Below, one piece after another: positions 17,646 to 25,793 of a stretch of DNA of 64,000 nt (its first letter is position 1; each line of letters opens with the position of its first letter). The notes below the pieces were generated by a model. That model searched no databases. It saw nothing but the letters and a program-made list of their open reading frames with translations, and had not been told where the DNA came from. The position numbers and the translations under genes are program-made. Source of the DNA: CALDTK01 sp965215115 (GTDB taxonomy: Bacteria > Bacteroidota > Bacteroidia > Chitinophagales > Saprospiraceae); the NCBI GenBank assembly GCA_965215115.1, contig OZ244050.1:1364001-1428000 (forward strand), read 5' to 3'.

Positions 17646-18029
17646 TCACAGCTCGTATTCGAGTACCCAGTGGTGCCCGTCCGCCTTGCGGTCAATGGTC
17701 ATCGTGCCATGCAGACCCTCGAGTTCGCCCGTCGCCGAGTCCGGTACGACGCTGAGGTTGAGTTCACTGTTCTCCCCGTGCATACGCCCGTGGTGCGTGA
17801 GGACGAAAGCACCGGTTTTGCCGGAAAGGCTACCCACGAACTGCTCTATCGCGACGTAGTCCGCCGAGCCGTCGACCGGGGTCACGGCCGTGAGCATGTG
17901 ACCTTTAGAGGTACCGTCGAGATCGCCGGAGAAGGTCTTGGCAAGTTCCATGAGGCCGAGGGTAACGCCGTGGTCGCCGCCTTGCGAGACGGGGAGCATG
18001 TTGACGACGAAGGTTCCGGAGGCTTGCAT
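17646..18029 (-). CDS. DUF3224 family protein
   Basis: A 127-residue beta-rich protein that matches the DUF3224 pattern: an N-terminal MQASGTFVVNMLP, a central GHMLTAVTPVDGSADYVAIEQFVGSLSGKTGAFVLTHHG with the conserved HxG, and a C-terminal VPDSATGELEGLHGTMTI followed by HHWVLEYEL. The family is a small lipocalin-like barrel of unknown function. The start is the ATG at 18027-18029. It is divergent from the next gene. A possible -7 element (TACCTTGC) lies near 18050-18058 on the complement. A mini-hairpin variant with a 5-nt loop (17815) encodes the SGKTGAF segment. Confidence 0.88.
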   Translation of the reverse strand: MQASGTFVVNMLPVSQGGDHGVTLGLMELAKTFSGDLDGTSKGHMLTAVTPVDGSADYVAIEQFVGSLSGKTGAFVLTHHGRMHGENSELNLSVVPDSATGELEGLHGTMTIDRKADGHHWVLEYEL

Positions 18030-18137
18030 GGGACTGGGTTTGTGGTCGCGGCAAGGTAGAAACCGGAGGTCGGGTCCGACACATCGGCCCTTCGTGCGTT
18101 GCGTACCGTAATTAACTGGGCCCCTCCCCTACCCCCC

Positions 18138-19022
18138 ATGCGCCACCACCTTCTCTTCCTCGGCCTTGCCCTCTGCCTCCTGAGTACCGCCTGCAACCTG
18201 CAGGCCAAGCAGACCGCGCCCGACACCGCGACCGCCGACACCGATAGGCTCGCGACGGAGGGTACGGCTTTCGCCAAAACCGATGACACCGGCACGCCTT
18301 ACGATTTCGCGAACCCGACGGCCGACTTCGACATGCCGAAGGACCTCACGGAGATCAGCGGTCTCACGGTGCTCGACGAAACCCACCTCGGGGCCATCCA
18401 GGACGAGAAGGCCCACCTGTACATCATCGACTTCGCCACTGGGGCCGTCGACCAGGAGCTCGACTTCGGCGGGGAGGGCGACTACGAGGGGATCGAATAC
18501 CTCGACGGTCGGCTCTTCGTGATGCGCTCCGACGGAGAGATCGAGGAGTTGCTCGGGTGGCGGACGGGCGAGATCAAGACGCGCGAATACGACGGAGACC
18601 TAGGCAGCAACAAGTGCAACGCCGAGGGCCTCGGGGCCGAGGGCCACCGCCTGCTCGTTGTCTGCAAGGAGGACGGCAAGGGGGATCGCAACGAGGTGCA
18701 CGCCTTCGACCTGGCCACCAACGAGTTTAGCGACGGGGAAGTCTTCGAGGTCGACGCCGACGACGTGTCCGGCAAGCACGACCTGCGCCCCAGCGGCATT
18801 GCGCGCCACCCGATCACGGGCGACATCGTGGTGTTGTCGAGCAAGCACGAGTCTTTGGTCGTCGTGGACCTCGGGGGTCACGTCAAGGCCGAGTGGGACA
18901 TCAAACCCGCGGGTCTGGAGCAACCCGAGGGGATTGCGTTTTTGCCGAACGGCGATTTATTCCTCTCCAGCGAGGGGAAGGAGGGGCCGGGGAAGGTGAT
19001 GCGGTTTGCGTGGCGGGGGTGA
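18138..19022 (+). CDS. SdiA-regulated-like lipoprotein
   Basis: A 294-residue lipoprotein; the lipobox LLSTAC has its Cys at residue 19. From about residue 60 it matches the SdiA-regulated (PF06977-type) beta-propeller: LTEISGLTVLDETHLGAIQDEKAHLYIID, DYEGIEYLDGRLFVMRSDGEI, NAEGLGAEGHRLLVVCKED, RPSGIARHPITGDIVVLSS and EGIAFLPNGDLFLSSEG. The family is presumed to be periplasmic or surface-located; its function is not established. The ATG at 18138 was chosen because it gives the signal peptide. The motif GGCTTTCGCCAAAACC (18266) lies in the linker after the lipobox and encodes AFAKT. A second weak copy is at 18938. Confidence 0.88.
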   Translation: MRHHLLFLGLALCLLSTACNLQAKQTAPDTATADTDRLATEGTAFAKTDDTGTPYDFANPTADFDMPKDLTEISGLTVLDETHLGAIQDEKAHLYIIDFATGAVDQELDFGGEGDYEGIEYLDGRLFVMRSDGEIEELLGWRTGEIKTREYDGDLGSNKCNAEGLGAEGHRLLVVCKEDGKGDRNEVHAFDLATNEFSDGEVFEVDADDVSGKHDLRPSGIARHPITGDIVVLSSKHESLVVVDLGGHVKAEWDIKPAGLEQPEGIAFLPNGDLFLSSEGKEGPGKVMRFAWRG

Positions 19023-19034
19023 GCCCCTTATCCC

Positions 19035-19150
19035 TAGACGATAAAAACGCCGATGATCAGGAGGAGTATGACCGCGACGACGGCCAGCTTGACGTATTTG
19101 GCGGTGGTGGCAGCGTCGGCGCGTGCGGCAAGGTCGAGGTTCGGCTGGCG
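19035..19150 (-). pseudogene. Possible remnant of a small membrane protein
   Basis: On the complement, a frame of about 38 codons ends with AKYVKLAVVAVILLLIIGVFIV and a stop at 19035-19037, a convincing single membrane helix. Going upstream, the frame meets a stop exactly at the edge of the GGCAAACGCGGCCCG repeat (from about 19156), without any start codon. The repeat may have replaced the 5' part of a small gene. This is a weak call from hydrophobicity alone. Confidence 0.3.
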
Positions 19151-19155
19151 GAGTT

Positions 19156-19415
19156 AGGCAAACGCGGCCCGGGGATCCTCCCGCCGGGCTGCTCGTGCAC
19201 GAGACGTGTTTGCCTGGCTCTGCCAGGTCCACAGCCACTTAGTCGGGCTTCACTCGTGCCCCCGACACCTGGCGGAGCCAGGCAAACGCGGCCCGACGAT
19301 CCTCCTGCCGGGCTGCTCGTGCACGAGACGTGTTTGCCCGCTTAAAGAAGGAGCCTTTCCCTCTTCTCACACTGCCAGGTCCACAGCCACTTGATCAGGC
19401 TTCACTCGCGCCCCC
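19156..19415. repeat. GGCAAACGCGGCCCG direct repeat, two copies
   Basis: Two diverged copies begin at about 19156 and 19281. Each holds GGCAAACGCGGCCCG, GCCGGGCTGCTCGTGCACGA, GACGTGTTTGCC, then CTGCCAGGTCCACAGCCACT and GGCTTCACTCG. Copy 2 has an extra insert of about 30 bp. Short parts (GCGAGGCAAACGCGGC near 23740; GAGCCAGGCAAACCCG near 61541) recur elsewhere. GGCAAAC and GTTTGCC make each copy partly palindromic. No gene is supported in this 461-bp gap. Confidence 0.75.
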
Positions 19416-19483
19416 TCCCTCACGGCACTGTCGTAATCCTTACCGCGGGTGAAAAAGTCGCGTTCACAAGCGTTGGGTAAGCG

Positions 19484-20440
19484 ATGTTCGCGCACTTGAG
19501 GTATCTACAACACACCATCCTTCAGGCGTTTACCCTATTCTCGGTATGCCTGGCGGTAGGCATCATGGGCGCCTGCGAGCAGGAGATCAACGGCCTCCCG
19601 GCGGCGTCCGCGCCCGAAACCGAACAGCTGCGCAGGGGGCTCATCCGGCCGCGCGTCTTTAGGTTGCCCGCCGGCGAGACCAAGACCCTCGTGGCCCTCA
19701 CCTACGACGACGGTCACGCCTCCCAACTCGACGCGGCCGTCCCACAGCTCGACGCCCGTGGGTTGCGCGGGACTTTCTACCTCAATGCCATCAGACAAGA
19801 AGCCGCAGCCGCGCGGTGGAGGGCGGTGGCCGCGACCGGTCACGAACTCGGCAACCACACCCTCACACACCCTTGCCCGCGGGCGCTCCCGCAGCCGCCC
19901 GGGGCCTCGACCGAGGAGTTTACCATCCAGCGCTACAGGGCCAACGTCCTCGCGCAGGACAGTATCCTCGACCGCATCGACGGCCGCGTCAACGCCCCGC
20001 GAACCCTCGCCTACCCCTGCAGCCGCGCCTACGTCGGCGAAGATGATGCCTCGCTGCTGCCGATGCTCGATCGCCTTGCGTGCGTCAGCGCCGCCCGTAC
20101 CGGCAACACCACCTCCGGCGAGATCATCAAGGCGGGCAAGGCCTACTCCCCGTTCGAGGTCCCGTCGTACATCCTGAACCTCGACACGAAATACGACGAG
20201 GTGGTCCGCCGCCTCGAGGAGGCCCGCCGGGCCGGCGGCGCCATCGTGATCACGTTCCACACCGTAGGCGGCCAGTTCGAGTCCATCTCGGCGGCCGACC
20301 ACGCGCGCTTCCTCGACTACCTGGTCGCCCATCGTGACCGCTTCGAGGTCCTCACCTTCGCGGGCCTCGCCGAGCGGTGCACCGATAGGATGCCGGCTGA
20401 ATTCGAAGTCCTCCAGGAGTCCCACAAGGAGTGGCCCTAG
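19484..20440 (+). CDS. Polysaccharide deacetylase (NodB-type, CE4)
   Basis: A 318-residue protein. The N-terminal hydrophobic segment (residues about 12-31, ending IMGAC) looks like a lipoprotein signal. The NodB homology domain has TYDDGHAS with metal-binding Asp76 and the H125-xxx-H129 pair in GNHTLTH. TLAYPCSRAY and IVITFHTVGG form the later motifs. It should remove acetyl groups from amino sugars of a polysaccharide in the periplasm or outside the cell, using a divalent metal. The exact substrate is unknown. Its last 4 nt overlap the end of the convergent OmpA-like gene. Confidence 0.88.
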   Translation: MFAHLRYLQHTILQAFTLFSVCLAVGIMGACEQEINGLPAASAPETEQLRRGLIRPRVFRLPAGETKTLVALTYDDGHASQLDAAVPQLDARGLRGTFYLNAIRQEAAAARWRAVAATGHELGNHTLTHPCPRALPQPPGASTEEFTIQRYRANVLAQDSILDRIDGRVNAPRTLAYPCSRAYVGEDDASLLPMLDRLACVSAARTGNTTSGEIIKAGKAYSPFEVPSYILNLDTKYDEVVRRLEEARRAGGAIVITFHTVGGQFESISAADHARFLDYLVAHRDRFEVLTFAGLAERCTDRMPAEFEVLQESHKEWP

Positions 20441-20859
20441 AGCAGCGGCCGCAGGATGACGTCCACCCTTCTGTTGCTGAGTTTCCCCTCCCAGGTAGCG
20501 TTGTCGTAGGCGGGGGCATCCTCGCCGAGGGGCAGCATCTCGATGGCGTCCTCGGCCACGGGGTAGGCGATGAGGAGTTGGCGCACGGCCGCCCCGCGCG
20601 CCGCGGACAGTCTCAAGTTGTACGCCCGGTCGCCGATGTCGTCGGTGTGGCCCTGGACCTCGACGCCGTAATTGTCGAGCGCGGGCACGGCATCGAGGAA
20701 GGCCTTGAGGCGGGCGCTCTCCTCCGGGTAGACGTAGGCGCTCCCGCCCCCGAAGAAGATACTGACCTGGAGGAGGGGTGGCGCGAGGTCGCCGGCGTTC
20801 TGGGCGGAGGCCACCAGGCCGGGGAGTAGCAAGGTGGCGAGGAGTAGGAGGTGGCGCAC
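20437..20859 (-). CDS. OmpA-C-like peptidoglycan-associated protein
   Basis: A 140-residue secreted protein with a GTG start and signal peptide (MRHLLLLATLLLPGLVASAQ). The rest is a compact OmpA/MotB-type domain: a YPEESARLKAFLDAVPAL helix, VEVQGHTDDIGDRAYNLRLSAARGAAVRQLLI with the hallmark GHTD(D/N)xG...N..LS..RA pattern, and a C-terminal NRRVDVIL. Such domains bind peptidoglycan through diaminopimelate. There is no barrel domain, so it is a free-standing periplasmic binder. It is convergent with the deacetylase, overlapping by 4 nt. Confidence 0.9.
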   Translation of the reverse strand: MRHLLLLATLLLPGLVASAQNAGDLAPPLLQVSIFFGGGSAYVYPEESARLKAFLDAVPALDNYGVEVQGHTDDIGDRAYNLRLSAARGAAVRQLLIAYPVAEDAIEMLPLGEDAPAYDNATWEGKLSNRRVDVILRPLL

Positions 20860-20907
20860 GACAGGATTAACGCACGGGTACGAGCGTCGGTTAGGCTGTT
20901 CACGCGC

Positions 20908-23448
20908 TTACCTGCCCACCAACTGCTGCCGCTCCACCTCGCCGTCGTTAGCACGCACGAGGTACATGCCGGCCGGCAAGCCATCGAAGTCGAGCGCGAG
21001 ATCCGCGTTGCCGTTGACGTCGGCGGGGGTTTTGGCGAAAGCTACCTGGCGCCCCTGCAGGTCGAACACCCTCACCTCCAAGGCTCGCCCCCCGCCCCAG
21101 CCAATGAGGGCGACGTTGGCCTCCCCGCCGCGGACCGGGTTCGGGTAGACGCTCAGGCTCGCCCCGAGGCTCTGTACCCGGAGGGCGATGGGATCCGTCA
21201 GCTCGGTGGCGCCGTCGAGGTCGACACTCGCGAGTCGGTAGTAGTGAACGCCGGGGCGGACGCCGGGGTGCTCGTAGCTGTAGTCGGGACGGGCTGCCGC
21301 CGCGACGGTGCCGAGGGCGGCCCAATCCTCTGCGTCGGTCGAGTGCTCGACGCGGTAGCCGGCGAGGTCGCGCTCCTGGGCGACGGACCACGCGAGCGTA
21401 ACGGTACTGCCTTGCTCGGCGGCGGAGAACTCGACGATCTCGACGGGGACGGCGGTAGCGAATCTGAGGCCGTAGTCTTCGACCTCCTGGAAGTTGCTGT
21501 TGGCACAACCGTTGACGGCGTTGGCGTTGTTCGTACCCACGCAAAGTACCCGCATCCGGAGGATCTGATCCCGTACCGCGGTCGCCGGTATCGCGAGGGT
21601 ACCGTTGAGCGTAGTGACCTGCGCCGTTTGAAACCCGACGCCCGCCACCGTTTGGCTGAAGAGTTCTTCGTTTGCGGTGAAACCACCGTCGTTGTTGAGA
21701 TCGACATACACCTCGACCGTCTGGGAGTTAGCGTTCAAGATATCGATACTGATCGCAATAGAGTTTGCGGCGGCGCCGTCGAAGAACTGACAGGCGTAAT
21801 CGTTGTACGCGAGCCCCGTCTGCCCCGCGTCCCCGGTGACGTTAGCGATGGTGCCCGCTGCGAAACGCCGGATGCCGATACCGAAATTGCCAGTGGTCGC
21901 AGTATTCTGAGCATTCGGGACGCACGCGGCCGCAGGGGCGGCTTCGTTGATGACCGTCACCTGCCGCGTCTCGGTCACGGTGACCCCCACTCCGCACGCA
22001 CCATTCGAACTCGAGACGGAGAGCGTCTGCGTGCCGGGAGTCGCGAAGCTCACCGTGGGGTTGGTGGCCATCGAGTTGGGCGGCGTCCCCCCGGGGAAGG
22101 TCCAAATGTAAATCCCGGGCATGCGGCCGGAGCGGTTGTCGATCCGTGCGACCTGGCCCGCGCAAAGCTGTGCGGGGGCGGCGAAGACGAGCTTCGGGCT
22201 CCCCGACAGCGCGAGGGGCCCGTTGAGGCAGGCCGGCTGCCGCATGTGGTTCTCGAACTGCGCGACCGACTGTGCCGACCAGGCCGTGGTGTTATTGATG
22301 GACGGCGCCATGATCGTCGGCGAACCGGGTGCATCGTGGGTGAGGCTGAAGTTGTGTCCCGTCTCGTGGCTCGCGAGGACGCGGAGTAGCCAGGCCGTCG
22401 CGCTGAAATTTTCGAAAACCGCAAAACGCGTCCCGTCCCGACAGATGCCCGGCGTGTAGGCGACGCCGACGGTCCCGGTCTGGGGGAAGCCGTTGTTATC
22501 GTCGCTCGTAATATTGCGCTCCACCCAAAGTTGGGCTAGGTCGAAGCCAGACGCAAATCCGCTTCCCGAACGTGCCCAGGCGCTAAAATTGGCTAATAAG
22601 ACCTCACTGGCTGTACTGTTCGTGAGGGCCGTCTCGAGCGGCGTATTGGCCGACGTGCTCACGACCTGCTCCACGATCGTGAAGTCGACCGCCTCCTGGA
22701 ACGCGCTCTGGTAGTCGGTCTCCATGTCGTTGACCACGCTTACGATAAAGGCCTCCGTCGCCGCCACCGACCCGTAGGTATTGAACATCGCGAAGTCGGA
22801 CGCGATCGCGAGTCGGATATTGAGGCACTGCCCCCCCGCCTGCACGGCCCCGGGCGAGTTGAGTTGCCGCTCCATCAGTTCGGCGCCCTTCTCCGAGCTA
22901 CTCGTCCGTCCGCACTTGGCCTCGGTATCGACGATGACGTCGCTTACCTTGTACAGCAGGTAGGTACCCACCGGCGCCCCCGGGACGAGGTGCTGCGCCG
23001 GCTCGATGTACCACACGGCGTCCGCCTGCGGGAGCTGCCCCTGGAGCCAATTGTCACTCACGGTTAGGCTTGCGCCAAAACCATTTACCCGCGGACCTTG
23101 GTAGGTGCTGATGGACGTGCCACGCTGGGCGGTGTTGCCGCGTTTGCCCATGGTGGTGAGCGTGTAGGACGGGGCCAACTGCTCGGTGGCGCTCATCCTG
23201 ACGGCGAGCGAACGCCCGTCCGGCAGTCGAATGTCGACAGCGCCGCGGGCGTCGAGGCTGGCGCGGATGGCCGCGGCGTCGAGGCGGACGAGCTGGTAGT
23301 CCGCAAGTGCCGCATCGGCGAGGCGGGTGTCGAGGGGGGAGGTCTCCGTCTCGGCGGCGACCTCCTGGGCGAAGAGCGCCGGCGAGAGCGAGAGCAGGGC
23401 AACGAGTCCTACGAAAAGACGACGGGTGTGCGTAATGATCTGGGCCAT
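20908..23448 (-). CDS. Secreted zinc metalloprotease with PKD, GEVED and T9SS sorting domains
   Basis: 846 residues from the ATG at 23446-23448; a longer frame exists but that Met starts a proper signal peptide ending LSPALFAQE. A reprolysin-like M12 zinc protease domain has HETGHNFSLTH, with the first zinc His at residue 361 and the Met-turn-like GSPTIMAPSI. A PKD-like region (YIWTFPGGTPPNSMATNPTV) and a GEVED domain (YVDLNNDGGFTANEELF...EVEDYGLRF) follow. A fibronectin-like part precedes a C-terminal T9SS type A sorting domain (LSVYPNPVRGGEANV...LPAGMYLVRANDG). It is exported through T9SS and probably degrades extracellular proteins. A -7-like TATGTTTA lies at 23454-23461. Mini-hairpins occur at 21028 and 23067. 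Confidence 0.92.
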   Translation of the reverse strand: MAQIITHTRRLFVGLVALLSLSPALFAQEVAAETETSPLDTRLADAALADYQLVRLDAAAIRASLDARGAVDIRLPDGRSLAVRMSATEQLAPSYTLTTMGKRGNTAQRGTSISTYQGPRVNGFGASLTVSDNWLQGQLPQADAVWYIEPAQHLVPGAPVGTYLLYKVSDVIVDTEAKCGRTSSSEKGAELMERQLNSPGAVQAGGQCLNIRLAIASDFAMFNTYGSVAATEAFIVSVVNDMETDYQSAFQEAVDFTIVEQVVSTSANTPLETALTNSTASEVLLANFSAWARSGSGFASGFDLAQLWVERNITSDDNNGFPQTGTVGVAYTPGICRDGTRFAVFENFSATAWLLRVLASHETGHNFSLTHDAPGSPTIMAPSINNTTAWSAQSVAQFENHMRQPACLNGPLALSGSPKLVFAAPAQLCAGQVARIDNRSGRMPGIYIWTFPGGTPPNSMATNPTVSFATPGTQTLSVSSSNGACGVGVTVTETRQVTVINEAAPAAACVPNAQNTATTGNFGIGIRRFAAGTIANVTGDAGQTGLAYNDYACQFFDGAAANSIAISIDILNANSQTVEVYVDLNNDGGFTANEELFSQTVAGVGFQTAQVTTLNGTLAIPATAVRDQILRMRVLCVGTNNANAVNGCANSNFQEVEDYGLRFATAVPVEIVEFSAAEQGSTVTLAWSVAQERDLAGYRVEHSTDAEDWAALGTVAAAARPDYSYEHPGVRPGVHYYRLASVDLDGATELTDPIALRVQSLGASLSVYPNPVRGGEANVALIGWGGGRALEVRVFDLQGRQVAFAKTPADVNGNADLALDFDGLPAGMYLVRANDGEVERQQLVGR

Positions 23449-23823
23449 GGGCCTAAACATAGAGAAATCGCAGCGCAATCGTGATACGGATACCCCGATA
23501 TGGCAGCGGCCACGACTCGCGGGAGGTTAGTACACCGCAAACCGCGCCTTCGCACGAATGGGGTTTGCCCGCATAAAATAGATGTCCTCGAGAAGGCTAC
23601 CGGTATTGGTCTCTTGGTGGAGGCTGGCTTGCGCTTGGTTTTGCTCGGGGGGGATGTTCTGGGTTACGCCCCATTGGTCACGTCTCGTGTCCCGCCGCGG
23701 ATTACGGGCCCGTCGTGATGGCTCGGCACCTCGCGGAGCGAGGCAAACGCGGCTGTTCGGACGTGCGCACGGCGGCCCGTCAGTCGCGCGGCCTGGGCGG
23801 CAGCGCCCGCGAGACTGCTACCT
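23449..23823. other. Intergenic region between metalloprotease and glyA
   Basis: 375 bp. It holds a probable promoter element for the protease (TATGTTTA, complement of 23454-23461), a short palindrome CCTCGCGGAGCGAGG near 23731, and a fragment (GGCAAACGCGGC) shared with the repeat at 19156-19415. No gene is supported. Confidence 0.5.
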
Positions 23824-25113
23824 CTACACTTCGACGCTCGCCCCCCGCTCCGCGTACAGCGGGAATTCCTGCATAAACGCCTTCACCTCCATGCGTACTT
23901 GCGCCTGCAGCGCCTCATTGTCGACATCGCTCAGGATGCGGTCGATCCACTCGCACGTTTTGGCGCAAGCCGCCTCGTCGAAGCCGCGCGTCGTCACGGC
24001 GGCCGTCCCGATGCGGATGCCGCTGGTCACGAAGGGGCTGCGCCGGTCGAAGGGCACCATGTTCTTGTTGAGCGTGATGTGGGCGGCGTTGAGGGCCTGC
24101 TCGGCCTGCTTGCCGGTGATGCCCTTGTTGGACAGGTCGATGAGCATCGAGTGGTTGTCCGTCCCGCCGGAGATGATGTGGTAGCCCTTCGCGATGAGGG
24201 TTTTGGCGAAAGCCTGCGCGTTGGCGATGACCTGACGGCCGTAGGCCCGCCACTCGGGCTGGAGGCACTCCCCGAAGGCCACGGCCTTGGCGGCGATGAC
24301 ATGCTCGAGCGGGCCGCCTTGCATCCCCGGGAAGACCGCCGAATTGAGGATCGACGACATCATGATCGGCTCGCCCTTCTTGGTGGTCTTGCCGAAAGGA
24401 TTCTCGAAGTCGCGCCCCATCATGATCAGGCCACCCCGTGGACCGCGCAGCGTCTTGTGCGTGGTCGAGGTCACGATGTGGCAGTGGGGCAGCGGGTCGT
24501 TGAGCAGGCCCGCGGCGATGAGCCCGGCCGGGTGCGCGATGTCGGCCAGGAGGATGGCCCCCACCTCGTCGGCGATATGCCGGAAGCGCGCGTAGTCCCA
24601 GTCCCGCGAGTAGGCCGAGGCCCCGCAGATGAGCAGTTTGGGCTTGACGGTTTGGGCTTTCGCCAAAACCTTGTCCATGTCGACCCGCCCGGTATCCTGT
24701 TCGACCCCGTAAAAGTGCGCGTCGAAGTACTTGCCGGAGAAGTTGACCGGCGAGCCGTGGCTCAGGTGTCCCCCGTGCGAGAGGTCGAAACCTAAAATTG
24801 CGTCGCCCGGCTCCAGGCAGGCCAGGAAGACAGCTGCGTTGGCCTGCGCCCCCGAGTGCGGCTGGACGTTGGCGTAGGCGGCGCCGAAGAGTTCGCAGAG
24901 GCGGTCGATGGCGAGCTGCTCGATCTCGTCGACGACCTCGCAGCCGCCGTAGTAGCGCTTCCCGGGGTAGCCCTCGGCGTACTTGTTGGTGAGGCACGAG
25001 CCGGAGGCGCGCATGACGGCCGCGGAGGTGAAGTTCTCGGAGGCGATGAGCTCGATGCCGTCGCGCTGGCGCGTGAGCTCTTGGTCGATGAGGTCGAAGA
25101 CGCGGTCTTGCAT
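23824..25113 (-). CDS. glyA: Serine hydroxymethyltransferase
   Basis: A 429-residue PLP enzyme that interconverts serine plus tetrahydrofolate with glycine plus methylene-tetrahydrofolate, the main source of one-carbon units. Family motifs are intact: LIASENFTSAAV, TNKYAEGYPGKRYYGG, LSHGGHLSHGSPVNFSG, ADIAHPAGLIA and STTHKTLRGPRGG with the PLP lysine at K220. The length is normal. The ATG at 25111-25113 was chosen by homology; longer upstream frames run into the repeat region. A -7-like TACCTTTA ends 4 nt before the start. Three mini-hairpin motifs (23956, 24199, 24655) lie inside this conserved enzyme without changing its length. Confidence 0.96.
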   Translation of the reverse strand: MQDRVFDLIDQELTRQRDGIELIASENFTSAAVMRASGSCLTNKYAEGYPGKRYYGGCEVVDEIEQLAIDRLCELFGAAYANVQPHSGAQANAAVFLACLEPGDAILGFDLSHGGHLSHGSPVNFSGKYFDAHFYGVEQDTGRVDMDKVLAKAQTVKPKLLICGASAYSRDWDYARFRHIADEVGAILLADIAHPAGLIAAGLLNDPLPHCHIVTSTTHKTLRGPRGGLIMMGRDFENPFGKTTKKGEPIMMSSILNSAVFPGMQGGPLEHVIAAKAVAFGECLQPEWRAYGRQVIANAQAFAKTLIAKGYHIISGGTDNHSMLIDLSNKGITGKQAEQALNAAHITLNKNMVPFDRRSPFVTSGIRIGTAAVTTRGFDEAACAKTCEWIDRILSDVDNEALQAQVRMEVKAFMQEFPLYAERGASVEV

Positions 25114-25117
25114 GGGG

Positions 25118-25125
25118 TAAAGGTA
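25118..25125 (-). promoter_or_regulatory. Possible -7 promoter element of glyA
   Basis: The complement reads TACCTTTA, seven of eight matches to TAnnTTTG, with only 4 nt between it and the ATG. The same arrangement occurs before the antitoxin gene at 51094. Confidence 0.4.
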
Positions 25126-25140
25126 AGGGTTGGCGCGGAG

Positions 25141-25424
25141 CGTGCTCTGCTTTCGTGCCCGGGGTCGTGGGTTGTGGTGTCGATTGGGGCGGTCCGGCTG
25201 GCGCGATCGGGATTTGGGTGCGAGGTAGGTGAGTGGGTTCGCCCCCGGGCCACTCGTGGTTTGACCCCGTTGGGGTCGGAGGGCGTGCTTTGCTTTCGTA
25301 CCCGGGGTCGTGGGTTGTGGTGTCGATTGGGGCGGTCCTGCTGGCGCGATTGGCATTCGGGTGCGGCGTGGATGATTAGGTTCGACCCCGGGCCACTCGT
25401 GGTTCGACCCCGCTGGGGTCGGGG
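25141..25424. repeat. Two tandem ~143-bp repeats holding GACCCCGGG-CACTCGTGG copies 2 and 3
   Basis: Units start at CGTGCTCTGCTTTCG (25141) and CGTGCTTTGCTTTCG (25284) and are about 85-90 percent alike by eye. Each ends with the palindromic repeat (25236-25277 and 25379-25420) that also occurs inverted at 7538-7579. The rest of the gap to 25793 holds CCCCCTCGGGAGCTAGGGGG (near 25578), a good hairpin, and no gene I can support. Confidence 0.75.
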
Positions 25425-25793
25425 GGGCGCGGCAACGGTGCCACCGCCGGTATCACGGCTTCGCCCGATGCACGATCAACTGGCTCGCGATGTCAAAGCG
25501 CTCCACCGTCACCCGTAAGCCATGCCCCCGGGGGGCGGCAGCCACGAACAAACGTCGCTGCGTAGCAGCTCCTTGGATTCCCCCTCGGGAGCTAGGGGGG
25601 ACTACGCCCTGCACGGCACGAAAGACGAGCACCCCAGCTAAGCAACGCCGCAGGCCATCGGCTCGCCAACGGGGCCCCATCCCCATTAGGTCGCTAAAGG
25701 TCAACGCTGCGCTTGCGCCAACGCCGCCTTCAGGCCAACGCTGTTCACCTTCCCCGCTCCCCCCGATACCTCGATAACCAAACCCGCCCGTCG
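25425..25793. other. Intergenic region before the repeat-domain surface protein
   Basis: About 370 bp. Apart from the CCCCCTCGGGAGC hairpin near 25578 there is no recognisable element. Overlapping open frames on both strands have no convincing product. Confidence 0.4.

Noticed and set aside
24388..24403. Further mini-hairpin copy in glyA
   Set aside because: CTTGCCGAAAGGA lacks the TTTT flank and the last stem pair.
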